64,000 nucleotides of DNA from Amycolatopsis nalaikhensis (GTDB lineage: Bacteria; Actinomycetota; Actinomycetes; Mycobacteriales; Pseudonocardiaceae), in contig NZ_CP127173.1 in NCBI RefSeq assembly GCF_030264295.1, positions 8,997,501 through 9,061,500 on the forward strand, given 5' to 3'. Made by a program: the position numbers and the translations under genes. Shown here in pieces: positions 1-7,233 of this stretch (its first letter is position 1; every line of letters starts with the position of its first letter). The notes beneath the pieces are model-generated. The model saw only the letters and a list, made by a program, of their open reading frames with translations. It had not been told where the DNA came from and made no database searches.

Positions 1-306
1 CAGGAACGGCATCAGCCGTCCGGTGCGGTACTGGAACGCCTCGCGCAGGTAGAGGTAGGTGCCGCCGGCGCCGGGCATGGCGGCGCCGAGCTCGGCCCAG
101 ATGAGCCCGTCGGCCAGCGCGACGATCGCCCCGATGATCCAGCCGAACATCGCCTGCGGGCCGCCCATGGTGGCGACCATCGCGGGGATCGTGACGAACG
201 GGCCGATACCGCACATCTGCGTCATGTTGATGGCGGTCGCCTGCAGCGGGCCGATCTTGCGTTCAAGGGCCGGGTGCGGCTCCCCTGAACGGGTGGGTGA
301 ACTCAC
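1..306 (-). CDS. APC-family amino acid permease, N-terminal part (cut by window edge)
   Basis: Only the first 102 codons lie in the window, and the gene runs off the left edge. After a short polar N-terminus the protein reads into the first helices of an amino acid-polyamine-organocation transporter: a GPLQATAINMTQMCGIGPFV stretch (first helix with the family's unwound Gly-Ile-Gly region), then a helix ending in WAELGAAMPGAGGTYLYLRE, typical of helix 2 and the following loop. It should be an inner-membrane amino acid/amine symporter; the substrate cannot be told. The start is GTG at 306, with a GGAGGC ribosome site 6-11 bases upstream. It diverges from the ROK regulator at 406, so the 100-base gap is a shared control region and the ROK protein may regulate it (inference). 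Confidence 0.85.
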   Translation of the reverse strand, partial: MSSPTRSGEPHPALERKIGPLQATAINMTQMCGIGPFVTIPAMVATMGGPQAMFGWIIGAIVALADGLIWAELGAAMPGAGGTYLYLREAFQYRTGRLMPFL

Positions 307-405
307 GACGTGCCTCCGGCTAGTAGTTAGTAAAGTTTCTTAACATAGAACGACCGGAGCCGGAAGGGTTCCGCGGATAAACTTGCGGCAAGACAGGAGG
401 ATCTA

Positions 406-1620
406 GTGGGGCAAAACGGGCCGCAGGTGGGAACCCCGGCGAGCATGCGGGCGCTGAACCAGCGCCTGGTTTTGGACCGGTTACGGCGGCACGGCGAGGC
501 GACGCGGCCTCGGATCGCGGCCGACACGGGGTTGTCGAAACCCACGGTGGGGCAAGCGCTCCTCGACCTGGAGCAGCACGGATTGGTCCGAACCACCGGC
601 CGGAGCCTGACCGGACCGGGCCGCGCGGCGGTCGTCTACCAGGCGGCGCCGGACGCCGGCCACGTCGTCGGCGTCGACATCGGACGGCGCGCGATCCGGA
701 TCGCGGTGGCCGACCTCGAAGGCAGCATCGTCGCGCGGCTCGACGAACCCAACCGGTGCCGCTCGGCGAGCGCGCTGGTGCGCACGGTGAGCGAATCCGT
801 CGAACGCGCGGTGGCGTCAGCGAGGTTGCGCCCGCACGAGGTGGTGGCGACGGTGGTCGGCACGCCCGGCATCCCCGACCCGGCGGTGGGGACGGTGCAC
901 CGCGCGCCCAACCTGCCGGGCTGGGAGCGGCGGGGGTTGCTGCACGAGCTGGTGTCGGCGCTGGCGGTGGCGGGGTCGGACGTCGTGGTGGAGAACGACG
1001 CGAACCTGTGCGCGGTGGGCGAGCACGCACTGGGCGCGGCGCTCGGCGTGGACGTGCTGGTGTGCCTGACGGTCGGCACCGGGATCGGGATGGGCTTGCT
1101 GGTGGAGGGCAAGCTGTTCCGCGGCGCCCACGGGGCGGCGGGCGAGATCGCGGACCTGCCGTACGGGCCGTTGCCGTCCGCGGCGGGAGCGCGGCGGCCG
1201 GGCCCGGTGGAGGCGGTGGCGGCGGGCCAGGCGGTGGTCGAGGCGGCCCGCGCGTCGGGGTTGACGAAGGCGCGTTCGGCGAAGGACGTGTTCCGCTTGG
1301 CGCGCGCGGGCGACGCGCGGGCGTTGCGGGTGGTGGAACAGGAAGCCGAGAAGCTGGCGTACGTGGTGTCGGCGGTGACGGCGGTCCTGGACCCGAGGCT
1401 GATCGTGCTGGGCGGCGGGATCGGCGGCAACGCGGACCTGCTGGCCGAGCCGATGCGGCGCGCGTTGGGCTCGATGACACCCGTGGTGCCGGAGATCGTC
1501 GCGGGGCAGCTCGGCGAGGACGCGGTGCTGGCGGGAGCGATCGCGACGGCGTTGGGAACGGCCCGCGAGCTGGTCTTCGACCGGCGAGGCTTGCGCCGCG
1601 CGGCGGGCGACGTGGGCTGA
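406..1620 (+). CDS. ROK-family transcriptional regulator (NagC/XylR type)
   Basis: A 404-residue protein. An N-terminal winged HTH (about residues 15-65, with NQRLVLDRLRRHG and LSKPTVGQALLDLEQHGLV) is followed by a ROK sugar-kinase-like fold. The ROK part shows a phosphate-loop-like GVDIGRRAIRIAVAD segment, the ENDANLCAVGE motif and a TVGTGIGMGL loop. The cysteine-rich zinc motif usual in ROK kinases is absent; the equivalent stretch (about residues 240-265) has no cysteines. It is therefore more likely a ligand-sensing regulator than a kinase. Start GTG 406 has a perfect AGGAGG 6-11 bases upstream. It is divergent from the APC permease, its probable target. Its stop codon (TGA 1618-1620) lies inside an 83-base intergenic hairpin element. 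Confidence 0.88.
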   Translation: MGQNGPQVGTPASMRALNQRLVLDRLRRHGEATRPRIAADTGLSKPTVGQALLDLEQHGLVRTTGRSLTGPGRAAVVYQAAPDAGHVVGVDIGRRAIRIAVADLEGSIVARLDEPNRCRSASALVRTVSESVERAVASARLRPHEVVATVVGTPGIPDPAVGTVHRAPNLPGWERRGLLHELVSALAVAGSDVVVENDANLCAVGEHALGAALGVDVLVCLTVGTGIGMGLLVEGKLFRGAHGAAGEIADLPYGPLPSAAGARRPGPVEAVAAGQAVVEAARASGLTKARSAKDVFRLARAGDARALRVVEQEAEKLAYVVSAVTAVLDPRLIVLGGGIGGNADLLAEPMRRALGSMTPVVPEIVAGQLGEDAVLAGAIATALGTARELVFDRRGLRRAAGDVG

Positions 1621-1696
1621 AGGGGACTTTCAGTGCATCTGATGCGAGGAAAGTCCCCTTCAGCGCATCTGACGCGATGAACGTCCCCTTCAGCCC
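1614..1696. repeat. 83-bp intergenic hairpin element, family A, copy 1
   Basis: The ends are perfect inverted repeats (GGGCTGAAGGGGAC at 1614-1627, GTCCCCTTCAGCCC at 1683-1696). An internal 12-base arm pair (AAGGGGACTTTC / GAAAGTCCCCTT) can form an alternative hairpin. Here the outer stem extends to 19 bases by locus-specific complementary flanks (GACGT on the left, ACGTC on the right). The left end supplies the TGA stop of the ROK gene. The same 83-base unit recurs at 42602-42684 and 52173-52255. It may act as a terminator or mRNA-end element (inference). Confidence 0.8.
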
Positions 1697-1713
1697 ACGT
1701 CCCGACCGCCCGC

Positions 1714-1944
1714 CTAGTCCGAGGGACCCCGCAGGGTAAGCACCACCCGCAGCACGTACTCGACCGCCGCCGGGAACGTCGCTGCGCGCAGCTCGTCCCG
1801 GTCCGCCAGGTTGCGGGCCGCGAACTCCAGCTCGCGCTCCAGCCCGCCGCGGCGGACGACGAGGGCCGCCAGGTCCTCCAGGTCGAGGTCCGGGTGGTCG
1901 AGGCGCGTCAGGGCGAACTCGATCATCAGCTCTTCCGCCGTCAT
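1714..1944 (-). CDS. small uncharacterised protein, 76 aa
   Basis: A 76-residue acidic, probably helical protein starting MTAEELMIEFALTRLDHPDLD. It has no signal peptide, membrane segment or recognisable motif. The start ATG at 1944 has a good GGAGGT site about seven bases upstream, and codon use is typical of the neighbourhood, so I treat it as real. It sits alone between the hairpin element following the ROK gene and a stretch without a confident gene. Function unknown. Confidence 0.6.
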   Translation of the reverse strand: MTAEELMIEFALTRLDHPDLDLEDLAALVVRRGGLERELEFAARNLADRDELRAATFPAAVEYVLRVVLTLRGPSD

Positions 1945-2182
1945 GTCCGCACCTCCGCCACCAGTCTAGGCGTCGCGAGGCCCTCCCCGCCGTAACACTC
2001 GAGCGCGCGACAGGCCAGCGCCAATGCGGTGACGCGCCCACGAATCCGGACCACCCTGCGCACACCGCGCTGGTCCGTCCGGCGGAGATTCCGGGCGATC
2101 GTGTACAGACCGCGAAGACCCGGTAACCCGGACGATCCGGTCAGTCATGATGCAGGACCACCCGGCGGCGATCGGAGGCGGC

Positions 2183-2477
2183 ATGGTCACGCATCGGCAG
2201 CGCCCGCGCACCGGCATCCGGCGCCCGCGCCACGCCCAGCCCGCCCCGTGGTGGCCGCCCGTTCTGCTGGCCGCCTCGGTCGCCGCCCTGGTTCCCGGGG
2301 ACACCGTCGCCGGGCTGCTCACCGGGTCCGGGGTGCTCGTCGTGCTCACCGCCCTCGCCGCCGCGCGACGGGCCGTCGGCCATGCCGCCGTGCACGTCAA
2401 CCTGATCCTCGCCGAAGAGCTTCGCCCCCGTGCGCCGCGGTCCCGCCGCTCATCGGGGCACCCGCACCGGCATGTGA
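2183..2477 (+). pseudogene. possible frameshifted small membrane protein
   Basis: From ATG 2183 (GGAGG four bases upstream) the frame has almost exclusively G/C third positions for about 95 codons. It encodes a basic N-terminus, then two hydrophobic segments (around WWPPVLLAASVAALV and LLTGSGVLVVLTALAAA). The frame has no stop before the next gene and simply runs on through it, so it cannot be an intact gene as written. One base shift near the end would reach TGA at 2475-2477. I read it as a small membrane protein with a frameshift (mutation or sequencing error). The rest of 1945-2493 shows no supported gene. Confidence 0.35.
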
Positions 2478-2493
2478 TCAGGTCCACCACCGT

Positions 2494-2519
2494 TACTGCA
2501 CCGTCCAGACGGTATAGTA
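2494..2519. promoter_or_regulatory. TetR-type operator in the exporter promoter
   Basis: A 26-base imperfect palindrome: perfect core ACCGTC-CA-GACGGT, flanked by TACT on the left and AGTA on the right. It ends six bases before the ATG of the DHA2 exporter and lies over its promoter/5' leader. The exporter is followed at once by a TetR gene, so repression of the exporter-regulator operon by its own TetR is the natural reading. Confidence 0.7.
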
Positions 2520-2525
2520 AGGGGC

Positions 2526-4004
2526 ATGACCGCCACTTTGCCGACTGCCCAGCCCGTGCGCCGCCGCTGGGCCGCGCTGGGCGTGCTGGTCGGCGCCGTG
2601 CTGCTGCTCGCCGTCGACGGGACCGTCCTCTACCTCGCCGTCCCCTCGCTCACGCGCGAACTCGCCCCCACCGCCACCGAGGTGCTGTGGATCGGCGACG
2701 TCTACTCGCTCGCGCTGGCGGGTCTGCTCGTCACGGCCGGGAACCTCGCCGACCGCTTCGGCCGCAAGAAGGTCCTGCTCATCGGGACAGCCGCCTTCGG
2801 GCTCGCCTCCGCGCTGGCCGCCTTCTCCCCGACCGCGGGCGTGCTCATCATCGCGCGGCTGCTGCTCGGCGTCGCGGGCGCGACGATCATGCCGTCGACG
2901 CTCTCGCTCATCCGCACCCTGTTCACCGACCCGCGCGAGCGCACCCGCGCCATCGCGATCTGGTCGGCCGGCTCCGGCGGCGGCATCGCGCTGGGCCCGC
3001 TCGTCGGCGGCGCCCTGCTCGAGCACTACTGGTGGGGCTCGGTGTTCCTGATCAACGTGCCGATCGTCGTCGTCTTCCTCATCGCGGGCGCGTTCCTGCT
3101 GCCCGAGTCGCGCGACCCGGCGCCGGGCCGCTTCGACCTGCTCTCGGCCGGGTTGTCGATGGCCGCGATCGTCCCGCTGGTCTACGCGGTCAAGCACGCC
3201 GTCGAGGCGGGGATCGACACGCCGGTCGTGGTCGCCGCGCTCGTCGGCGTCGTCTCGGGTGCCGTGTTCGTCCGGCGGCAGCGGCGGGTGGCCGACCCGC
3301 TGATCGACGTCACGCTGTTCCGCAACGGCGCGTTCAGCGGCGCCGTCCTCGCCAGCTTCGTCGCCGTGTTCGCGTTGATGGGCCTGCTGTTCTTCTTCTC
3401 GCAGTACCTCCAGCTGGTCCGCGGCTTCTCGCCGCTGCGGGCCGGGCTGGCCGAGATGCCCGCGACGCTGGCCTCGATCGTCGTCGTGGCCGCGGTCGGC
3501 GTGGTCGTCGGACGGCTCGGGCGCGGCCGGGCCGTCGCGGCCGCCCTCGCCGTGGCCGCGGTGGGGCTGGCGCTGGTCGCGGTCGCCGAACGGGCACCGC
3601 AGTACTGGTGGCTCGGCCTGACCCTGGTGCCGGTCGGGCTCGGCGTCGGACTGGCGCTGACGCTCACCGTCGACTCGGTGCTGTCCGCGGTGCCACGGGA
3701 CAAGGCGGGCTCGGCGTCGGCGATCTCCGAAACGGCGTACGAACTCGGTGCGGCGCTGGGCATCGCGATTCTCGGGTCGGTCGTCACGCTGGTCTACCGC
3801 GCCTTCCTGCCCGCCTCGGCACCCGCCGGAGCGCACGACTCCCTGGCGGGGGCGCTGGCCGTACTCGACCCGGCGTCCGACGCCGCCACCGCCGCCCGGG
3901 AGGCGTTCACCGGCGCCATGCAGGTGACGTCGCTGGCGGCCGCCGCCGTCACCGCCGTCGCGGCGCTGATCGCCTGGCGTACCATTCCGTCCGGAAAGGA
4001 CTGA
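2526..4004 (+). CDS. DHA2-family MFS multidrug exporter
   Basis: A 492-residue major facilitator with about 14 predicted membrane helices. Helix 1 reads GVLVGAVLLLAVDGTVLYLAVPSL, resembling the DHA2 helix-1 motif. The loop 2-3 motif is GNLADRFGRKKVLLIG, and helix 5 carries the antiporter motif C region (GGGIALGPLVGGALLEHYWW). Length and motifs match drug/H+ antiporters of the LfrA/SmvA type, which export cationic dyes, quaternary ammonium compounds and some quinolones; the real substrate is unknown. ATG 2526 has an AAGGGG site upstream. The TetR gene begins two bases after the stop, and a palindrome sits just upstream, matching the usual exporter/repressor pairing. Confidence 0.92.
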   Translation: MTATLPTAQPVRRRWAALGVLVGAVLLLAVDGTVLYLAVPSLTRELAPTATEVLWIGDVYSLALAGLLVTAGNLADRFGRKKVLLIGTAAFGLASALAAFSPTAGVLIIARLLLGVAGATIMPSTLSLIRTLFTDPRERTRAIAIWSAGSGGGIALGPLVGGALLEHYWWGSVFLINVPIVVVFLIAGAFLLPESRDPAPGRFDLLSAGLSMAAIVPLVYAVKHAVEAGIDTPVVVAALVGVVSGAVFVRRQRRVADPLIDVTLFRNGAFSGAVLASFVAVFALMGLLFFFSQYLQLVRGFSPLRAGLAEMPATLASIVVVAAVGVVVGRLGRGRAVAAALAVAAVGLALVAVAERAPQYWWLGLTLVPVGLGVGLALTLTVDSVLSAVPRDKAGSASAISETAYELGAALGIAILGSVVTLVYRAFLPASAPAGAHDSLAGALAVLDPASDAATAAREAFTGAMQVTSLAAAAVTAVAALIAWRTIPSGKD

Positions 4005-4006
4005 CG

Positions 4007-4564
4007 ATGCCTCGCAAAGCCGGGCGCGGCCCGAAAGAAACGCGCCGGGCGCTGCTCGACGCGGCCGGCACGGTGATCCGGACGCGCGGGATCTCGGCGT
4101 CGCTCGACGACATCGCCAAGGCGGCCGGGGTGTCGAAAGGCGGGCTGCTGTACCACTTCCCCGCGAAGGACGCCCTGGTGCGCACGCTCGCCCAGGACAT
4201 CCTGGACACGTTCCGCGCGGAGGTGCACGCGGCCCTCGACCCGGCCGACACCGCACCGGGCGCCTTGACGCGGGCGTACGTCCGCGCGTCCCTCGACACG
4301 TCGTACGACGAGGTGGCCGTCCGCGAGAACATCGCCTTGATCGCGCAGCTGATCTCGATCCCCGAGATCGCCGAGCTGGCCCGCGCGGACGCCGAGCGCT
4401 GGGACCGCGACCTGCACGCGGACGGCCTCCCGGACCACGTGGTGACCCTGGTCGTCGCGGCCGCCGACGGCGCGAGCACGGCCCCCCTGTGGGGCGTAGG
4501 CATCGAAGTCGCGGCGGCGCGGAAGCTCGAACAGCAGCTCCTCGACCTGACGTGGGAACACTGA
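4007..4564 (+). CDS. TetR-family repressor of the adjacent exporter
   Basis: A 185-residue regulator. The N-terminal TetR HTH (about residues 10-55) reads RRALLDAAGTVIRTRGISA, then LDDIAKAAGVSKGGLLYHFPAKDALV, as in QacR/LfrR-like proteins. The rest is helical and should bind the exporter's substrates. It begins two bases after the exporter stop, with GGAAAGGA upstream, so the two genes share a transcript. The likely operator is the palindrome at 2494-2519 ahead of the exporter, giving autoregulation. Its 3' end is convergent with the trehalose-phosphate synthase gene, two bases apart. Confidence 0.9.
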   Translation: MPRKAGRGPKETRRALLDAAGTVIRTRGISASLDDIAKAAGVSKGGLLYHFPAKDALVRTLAQDILDTFRAEVHAALDPADTAPGALTRAYVRASLDTSYDEVAVRENIALIAQLISIPEIAELARADAERWDRDLHADGLPDHVVTLVVAAADGASTAPLWGVGIEVAAARKLEQQLLDLTWEH

Positions 4565-4566
4565 CG

Positions 4567-6336
4567 TCACACAGGACGAACCGCCCTGTCGAGATCGGCC
4601 ATCACCGACGTGATCCACGCATGGCTGTCGTGCGCTCGCACGCGAGACCGCATCGCCTTCATCCGCCGGCTCTGTTCGGCCGGTCGCATGGCGATCGCAC
4701 GCAGGATCGCGTCCTTCAGGTCGTCCGTGTCGTTCGGGTTGACCAGGATGGCCTCCGGCAGCTCCGCCGCCGAGCCGGCGAACTCGCTCAGGACGAGGAC
4801 ACCACGATCGTCGAGGCGGCTCGCGACGTACTCCTTCGCCACCAGGTTCATGCCATCCCTGAACGGCGTCGCGACCATCACGTCGGCGGCGCGGTAGAGG
4901 GCCGCCACCTCGTGGAAATCGAGGGCGCTGTTCGTGTAGCGGACAGCGGGGCTCCCCATGCGGCCGTAGCTGCCGTTGAGGTGCCCGGCAAGCCGATCGA
5001 CCCGTTCGCGCAGGCTCGCGTACCGCGCAACCCGTTCCCGGCTCAAGGTGGCGACCTGGACGAAGACGGGCGGGTTCGCCACCGACCGCATGCCGTCGAG
5101 GATTTCGCCGTAGGCCACGAGCCGTTGCTCGATGCCCTTCGTGTAGTCGAGGCGGTCGATCCCCGCGACGAGAACATCGGGGTTCCCGAGCTCGGCCCGG
5201 ATCTGTTGGGCGCGCCGCCGGGTCCGAGACTGCCCGACCAATCCTTCGATCGCGCCCACGTCGATCGAAACGGGGTAGGCGCGGACGTCGACAGTGCGCC
5301 CGCCGACGTCCACGGATCCATCCGACACCGGCAGGCCGAGCACGTCCGCGCACAGTCGGACGAAGTTCTGCACACTCCGTGGACGCTGGAACCCCACGAC
5401 GTCCGCGCCGAGCAGGCCGCGCAGGACTTCCTCACGGCCCGGCAGCTGAGTGAACAGTTCGGGCGGCGGCAGGGGTATGTGCAGGAAGAACCCGATCCTC
5501 AGGTCAGGCCGCCGCTCCCGCACCAGTGCCGGGACCAGCTGCAGCTGATAGTCGTGGATCCAGACCGCCGCCCCGGATGCGGCGACCCGATCCACAGCGT
5601 CGGCGTACCGCTCGTTGACCACGCGGTAGGCGTCGCGCCAGGCCCGGCGGAACTCCGGGCGTTCGATCGCGTCGTGGTAGAGAGGCCACAACGTGGAGCT
5701 GCACTGACCTTCCTGGTGCCATTCGACCTCACGTCCGGTCAACGCGACGGTCATCAGGGGCGGTCCGCCTGTCTGCTCGAACCCGTTCGCCTCCTCATCT
5801 CGCCGCGACCATCCCACCCACACTCCTTGCCGCTGGAGGACGAGATCACGGAACACCTGGTCCAACCCGGCGCTGCAGGTGCTTCGCACCCCGTTCCCAG
5901 TGGTGTGGGCATGGACCGGGATCCGGTTGGTCACCAGGACGAAACCGAACCGCCGACCGCCCGGCACCTCGGCGGCCGGTGCGGCCGCGACGGCCTCCTG
6001 CGGCCGGTCGTCCGAGAGGACGGAAGCCGGACCGGAGGCGGCCGCGACCTGGTTGCCGGGGATGGCGAGCTCAGCGAGCCGCGCGGCACGCCAGAGCACG
6101 TGGAACGCCTCCGGGTTGCCGCCGAGCTGGTCGACGATCAGCTCCAGATGCCCCCACTTGGGCACCTTCGGACCGCGAAACACGTTGTGCACGGTCGTGT
6201 AGCTCAGCACACCGCGACCGATCCCGGTGGCGATCTGGCGCACCCCTGGCTCGCCCGCGTCGAGGTGCAGGTCGTGCAGACGATCGAACAGCTCGGTGAT
6301 CGCCCCGGCGGGTGTCGGCTCACGCTTCAGCGCCAC
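4567..6336 (-). CDS. HTH-fused trehalose-6-phosphate synthase (OtsA-like)
   Basis: A 589-residue protein. The C-terminal ~450 residues are a GT20 trehalose-6-phosphate synthase (UDP/GDP-glucose + glucose-6-P to trehalose-6-P). Family motifs are in order: FVLVTNRIPV, GVWVGWS, LWPLYHD, WIHDYQLQLVP, GIDRLDYTKGIEQRL and DGMNLVAKEYVASR. The catalytic Arg/Lys of RLDYTKG and the donor-binding acidic residues are present. The first ~85 residues are an Xre-like HTH followed by a linker, which is not part of ordinary OtsA. Start is taken at GTG 6336 (GAGGAG seven bases upstream) rather than TTG 6363. No phosphatase (otsB) is nearby. The HTH resembles that of the STAND-WD40 protein at 14183, so this copy may belong to a signalling island rather than to housekeeping trehalose synthesis. 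Confidence 0.87.
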   Translation of the reverse strand: MALKREPTPAGAITELFDRLHDLHLDAGEPGVRQIATGIGRGVLSYTTVHNVFRGPKVPKWGHLELIVDQLGGNPEAFHVLWRAARLAELAIPGNQVAAASGPASVLSDDRPQEAVAAAPAAEVPGGRRFGFVLVTNRIPVHAHTTGNGVRSTCSAGLDQVFRDLVLQRQGVWVGWSRRDEEANGFEQTGGPPLMTVALTGREVEWHQEGQCSSTLWPLYHDAIERPEFRRAWRDAYRVVNERYADAVDRVAASGAAVWIHDYQLQLVPALVRERRPDLRIGFFLHIPLPPPELFTQLPGREEVLRGLLGADVVGFQRPRSVQNFVRLCADVLGLPVSDGSVDVGGRTVDVRAYPVSIDVGAIEGLVGQSRTRRRAQQIRAELGNPDVLVAGIDRLDYTKGIEQRLVAYGEILDGMRSVANPPVFVQVATLSRERVARYASLRERVDRLAGHLNGSYGRMGSPAVRYTNSALDFHEVAALYRAADVMVATPFRDGMNLVAKEYVASRLDDRGVLVLSEFAGSAAELPEAILVNPNDTDDLKDAILRAIAMRPAEQSRRMKAMRSRVRAHDSHAWITSVMADLDRAVRPV

Positions 6337-6543
6337 GGCGTCTCCTCGGCCCCCGGCGTTCAACCCTGTCAGAAACGGTCAACTGATCACCAGCGGTTTC
6401 GCGGGAACGGAGTATCCGCAGCGTTCAACGGCGTCCACGTTCGTCGAGTCCCGTGGAGTTAGCCGCCTTCCTCGTGGATCCCGGCCCTCGCGCGGCAGAT
6501 GATCGACGCCTGCAGGTGCCCCTCGATCGAAAGGCGAACTCGC

Positions 6544-7233
6544 ATGGCTGTCAGGCTCGACAACTTCCGGCTCTCGGCCACAGTGCCTCTTCCGGCTCTC
6601 CGCCGTCGTCTGCGCCACCCGCGGAGAACGGATCCGCAGCACCGGACGATCGTCGTCATCGACGTGGCCGCGTTCGGTCGGCGGACCGACCTCGCCCAGC
6701 TCCACGTCCGCGCCGACCTGGACGGCCTCGTGCGCGAGGCCTGTCGCGGGTCGGGCATTCCCCGGTCCCGGCTCGTCGTCGCGGACCGCGGGGACGGCAT
6801 GATCGTGTTCATCCCCGCCGACGTCTCGAAGGCGGTGCTGCTCCAGCCGTTCGTCCCGCGGCTGAGGTCGTGCCTGCACGAGCGCAACGGGACAGCGCGG
6901 GTGGACCAGCGCATCCGCGTGCGGGTCGCGGTGCACGCAGGCGAAGTGGTTCCCGGCCCGCACGGCTGGATCGGGACGGACCTCAATCTGGCCTGCCGGC
7001 TGGTCGACTCGATACCTCTCCGGCAGGAGCTCGTCGACAACCCTCGCGCGGACCTCGTCCTCGCCGTTTCCGACGTGATCCACCAAGCGGTCGTGCGGCA
7101 CGGACATCGTGGAATCGACGCGAGCGCCTACCGGGAAGTGCCCTTGAACACCAAGGAAGTCGCGACGCGCGCGTGGATCCACACGCCGGTCCGCGAAACT
7201 CGCCACGCCGTCACCGCCCTTGTTCCCGCATGA
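6544..7233 (+). CDS. stand-alone class III nucleotidyl-cyclase-like domain protein
   Basis: About 229 residues from ATG 6544 (GAAAGG nearby; an upstream ATG at 6499 lacks a ribosome site). The fold reads as a class III adenylate/guanylate cyclase domain. HRTIVVIDVAAFG carries the first metal Asp, DRGDGMIVFIP the second, RVRVAVHAGEVV is the central strand, and GTDLNLACRL preserves the transition-state Asn and Arg. The Lys and Asp that normally select adenine (three residues before the GD, and just before the Asn motif) appear to be replaced. It may therefore use another substrate, make an unusual product, or only bind nucleotide. No sensor or membrane part is present. Its end overlaps the convergent receiver-domain gene by 23 bases. 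Confidence 0.6.
   Translation: MAVRLDNFRLSATVPLPALRRRLRHPRRTDPQHRTIVVIDVAAFGRRTDLAQLHVRADLDGLVREACRGSGIPRSRLVVADRGDGMIVFIPADVSKAVLLQPFVPRLRSCLHERNGTARVDQRIRVRVAVHAGEVVPGPHGWIGTDLNLACRLVDSIPLRQELVDNPRADLVLAVSDVIHQAVVRHGHRGIDASAYREVPLNTKEVATRAWIHTPVRETRHAVTALVPA

Noticed and set aside
320..2065. 581-codon open frame on the minus strand opposite the ROK gene
   Set aside because: It is low-complexity Pro/Arg/Ala, a typical antisense shadow of a high-GC gene; the ROK frame has clear motifs and an AGGAGG site.
2147..4564. 805-codon plus-strand frame spanning the exporter
   Set aside because: Its middle is the Arg-rich shadow of the exporter; only its last 185 codons (the TetR gene, from 4007) and possibly its first ~95 are real.
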